A stretch of DNA of 64,000 bases, taken from assembly GCF_022678485.1 (NCBI RefSeq), contig NZ_JALBYP010000023.1, positions 1-64,000 on the forward strand. Direction: 5' to 3'. This stretch comes from Aliiroseovarius sediminis (GTDB lineage Bacteria; Pseudomonadota; Alphaproteobacteria; Rhodobacterales; Rhodobacteraceae). Positions within the stretch are counted from its first letter, which is position 1. Every line of letters begins with the position of its first letter. The notes under the pieces are model-generated. The model ran no database searches, had not been told where the DNA came from, and worked only from the letters and a program-made list of their open reading frames with translations. A program made the position numbers and the translations under genes. Positions 62,123 to 64,000 of this stretch are shown in pieces.

Positions 62123-63078
62123 ATGCCGCTCTGGATGTTCAAGGCCTGACCACCCGGTTTGCAACGCGCGGTGATGCCGTTACGGCGGTGAACGATGTCA
62201 GCTTCACGGTGCAGAAGGGCCGCATTCTTGGCCTTGTTGGTGAAAGCGGATCGGGCAAAAGCGTAACAGGCTTTTCAATCATGGGATTGATAGACGCGCC
62301 GGGTGAGGTCGCCGCCGGGAAAGTCATGGTAGATGGTCAAGATCTGCGCGCACTGTCGGACGAGGATATGCGCAAGATGCGCGGTAACAGGGTCGCGATG
62401 GTGTTCCAGGATCCGATGATGACCCTGAACCCAGTATTGCGGGTTGGTGACCAAATGGCGATGGCCGTGCGTGTGCATCGCAAGATGTCGAAGGCTGCGG
62501 CGTTGAAGGAAGCGCAGCGCGCGCTTGAAACCGTTGGCATTCCGTCGCCCGAGGAACGGTTGCGTGCCTATCCACATCAGTTGTCGGGGGGGATGCGTCA
62601 GCGGGTTGCCATAGCGATGGCACTGCTGCATCGCCCCTCGGTCATCATTGCCGACGAGGCGACGACGGCGCTGGATGTTTCGATCCAAGGGCAAATCCTG
62701 GCCGAGGTCCGCGATCTGGCGGATCAGACCGGCGCAGCGATCGTCTGGATCACTCACGATCTTGGTGTTGTGTCCAGTTTGGCTGACGATATCTGTGTGA
62801 TGTATGCAGGGCGGATTGTCGAACGCGGTACGGCGCAGCAAGTGATTGACCATCCGCGCCACCCTTACACCCAGGGGCTTTTGGATTCGATCCCCGCGCT
62901 GCACGAACCGGGCAAGCATTTGCCGCAAATTCCCGGTTCGACCCCGCAATTGTCTCGTTTGCCGCAGGGCTGCCCGTTTCGCCCGCGCTGTCCGCGCGCC
63001 ACTGAGATTTGCGCGACCGTCCCGCCAGCCGACACCAAGGACGGCCAGACCGTCTTGTGCCATCATCCGTTGGAGTGA
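62119..63078 (+). CDS. Peptide ABC transporter ATP-binding protein (DppD type)
   Basis: A 319-residue ATPase with Walker [18 protein letters not shown]-loop VFQDPMMTLNPVLRVGDQM, signature LSGGMRQRVAIAMAL, Walker B VIIADEATTALDVS and switch WITHDLGVVSSLADD. Its C-terminus is an oligopeptide_ABC domain with GCPFRPRCPRATEIC. It works with the DppF-type subunit encoded three bases downstream. Confidence 0.95.
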   Translation: MNAALDVQGLTTRFATRGDAVTAVNDVSFTVQKGRILGLVGESGSGKSVTGFSIMGLIDAPGEVAAGKVMVDGQDLRALSDEDMRKMRGNRVAMVFQDPMMTLNPVLRVGDQMAMAVRVHRKMSKAAALKEAQRALETVGIPSPEERLRAYPHQLSGGMRQRVAIAMALLHRPSVIIADEATTALDVSIQGQILAEVRDLADQTGAAIVWITHDLGVVSSLADDICVMYAGRIVERGTAQQVIDHPRHPYTQGLLDSIPALHEPGKHLPQIPGSTPQLSRLPQGCPFRPRCPRATEICATVPPADTKDGQTVLCHHPLE

Positions 63079-63080
63079 CC

Positions 63081-64000
63081 ATGACCGACCCTATTTTGAA
63101 GATCGAAAATGTCTCGAAACGATTCACACGGTGGCCGGGAATGGCCGAACGGCTGGTGGGCAAAATCACTGGTGGCGGCAAGCCGGTGACTGTTCACGCA
63201 CTGTCTGATGTTACGTTGCACGTGTCGCAGGGCGAGGTGCTGGGTATCGTGGGGGAATCTGGCTGCGGCAAGTCCACATTGGGCCGTGTTGTGGCCGGCA
63301 TCTATGCCCCAAGTGATGGCAGTGTGACGCTGAAGGGTGACCCTATCGTGCGCGAACATGGCAATAGGATTGATAAGTTGACGACGCAGGTTCAGATGAT
63401 CCATCAGGATCCTTTCGCGTCGCTAAACCCGCGTATGAAGGTGGGTGAGACATTGGCCGAAGGGCCGCGCTATCACCGGATTATCCCGTCCGGCAAGGTG
63501 CGCGAAGGAATGCGCGAGCTGCTTGAGAAGGTCGGGCTTGAAGGCGCCTATGCCGACCGGCTTCCGCACCAGTTTTCCGGGGGGCAACGTCAGCGTGTCG
63601 CGATTGCCCGCGCGCTAGCGATGAAGCCCGAGGTTTTGGTGTTGGACGAGGCGGTTGCGTCGCTTGACGTGTCAATACAGGCACAGGTGTTGAACCTGTT
63701 TATGGACCTGCGCCGCGATCTTGGCCTGACCGCGCTGTTTATCAGCCATGATTTGTCAGTCGTGCGTCACGTTTGTGATCGTGTGGCAATCATGTATCTG
63801 GGCCGCCTTGTCGAACTTGCCCCCGCGGATGAATTGTATGCTGACCCGAAACACCCTTACACGGCGGCGCTTTTTGCCTCTGTTCCGACGGTGGGCACCG
63901 GAAAACGGAAGTTCGAAGCGATCAAAGGTGAAATTCCGTCCCCGATCAACCCGCCCCCGGGTTGCGCGTTTCATCCCCGCTGTCCACTGGCTGGCCCCCG
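63081..64000 (+). CDS. Peptide ABC transporter ATP-binding protein (DppF type), cut by window edge
   Basis: The frame is open from the ATG at 63081 to the right edge (306 codons seen), so the C-terminus is missing. Walker A GESGCGKSTLGRV, Q-loop IHQDPFASLNPRMKVGETL, signature [15 protein letters not shown], Walker B VLVLDEAVASLDVS and switch ISHDLSVVRHVCDR are intact. The last visible stretch, GCAFHPRCPLAGP, is the Cys motif at the end of the family domain, so only a short tail remains outside. It starts three bases after the DppD-type stop. Confidence 0.93.
   Translation, partial: MTDPILKIENVSKRFTRWPGMAERLVGKITGGGKPVTVHALSDVTLHVSQGEVLGIVGESGCGKSTLGRVVAGIYAPSDGSVTLKGDPIVREHGNRIDKLTTQVQMIHQDPFASLNPRMKVGETLAEGPRYHRIIPSGKVREGMRELLEKVGLEGAYADRLPHQFSGGQRQRVAIARALAMKPEVLVLDEAVASLDVSIQAQVLNLFMDLRRDLGLTALFISHDLSVVRHVCDRVAIMYLGRLVELAPADELYADPKHPYTAALFASVPTVGTGKRKFEAIKGEIPSPINPPPGCAFHPRCPLAGP

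Noticed and set aside
1-64000. CRISPR array, prophage, insertion sequence or tRNA gene
   Set aside because: No regularly spaced repeats, transposase genes, phage structural genes or cloverleaf sequences were noticed; the recombinase at the left edge alone does not define a mobile element.

Overview
The window reads as a GC-rich, gene-dense alphaproteobacterial chromosome or chromid segment. It is most likely Rhodobacterales (Roseobacter-group). This is an inference from gene content: an integrase/DUF1403/ScpB-like set, TRAP and Dpp-type transporters, a HutF-type histidine pathway and a hydroxyproline pathway with an aconitase X enzyme. No rRNA, tRNA, CRISPR array or insertion sequence was seen, and no gap between genes exceeds about 250 bases.

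Layout. (1) 1-2554: a tyrosine recombinase cut by the left edge, divergent from DUF1403 and ScpB-like genes, with an ATAA/TTAT inverted repeat between them. (2) 2583-6577: a minus-strand phosphate/polyphosphate operon of DUF4956 membrane protein, VTC-domain protein, PiT transporter and secreted phytase-like protein. (3) 6825-9666: an anti-sigma and ECF sigma pair divergent from a secreted subtilase with an Asp/Arg-rich tract. The subtilase and the phosphate operon share a GGAAT-N16-CGTAATC promoter. (4) 9788-31230: a hydroxyproline and proline-peptide island. It holds a Dpp-type peptide importer, two proline-directed peptidases and a polar amino acid ABC importer. It also carries the trans-4-hydroxyproline enzymes (epimerase, D-hydroxyproline dehydrogenase, deaminase, 2-oxoglutarate semialdehyde dehydrogenase) and the 3-hydroxyproline enzymes (proline-racemase-like dehydratase, aconitase X, imino-acid reductase). 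A GntR/FCD regulator sits inside, and four intergenic TGTCGACA palindromes mark the promoters. (5) 31417-35975: an Att-like operon (LolD-type ATPase, FtsX-type permease, AttH/CrtC-like lipocalin, CIA30). (6) 36073-45376: bestrophin, then a full histidine utilisation locus (hutD, hutF, hutIHGU, ridA, hutC). (7) 45469-48757: LysR regulator, class III CoA-transferase and acyl-CoA dehydrogenase. (8) 48884-52078: a TRAP transporter whose promoter carries a HutC-like operator. (9) 52075-64000: a regulator-led, tightly overlapping seven-gene catabolic operon of unknown substrate (GntR, creatininase-like, ketopantoate-reductase-like, SDR, PuuE-like deacetylase, isoaspartyl peptidase, DmpA-like P1 peptidase), divergent from a complete Dpp-type ABC importer whose last gene runs off the right edge.

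How the parts work together. The window is dominated by three import-and-degrade modules, each with its own regulator and visible operators: collagen-type hydroxyproline, histidine, and an unidentified peptide or cyclic-amide substrate. All four solute-binding-protein genes are followed by a strong hairpin before the next transporter gene, a design that would keep binding protein in excess. The least explained pieces are the recombinase/DUF1403/ScpB set, the seven-gene amide/peptide operon, and the inclusion of a TRAP transporter in the HutC regulon and of polyphosphate genes in an ECF regulon.
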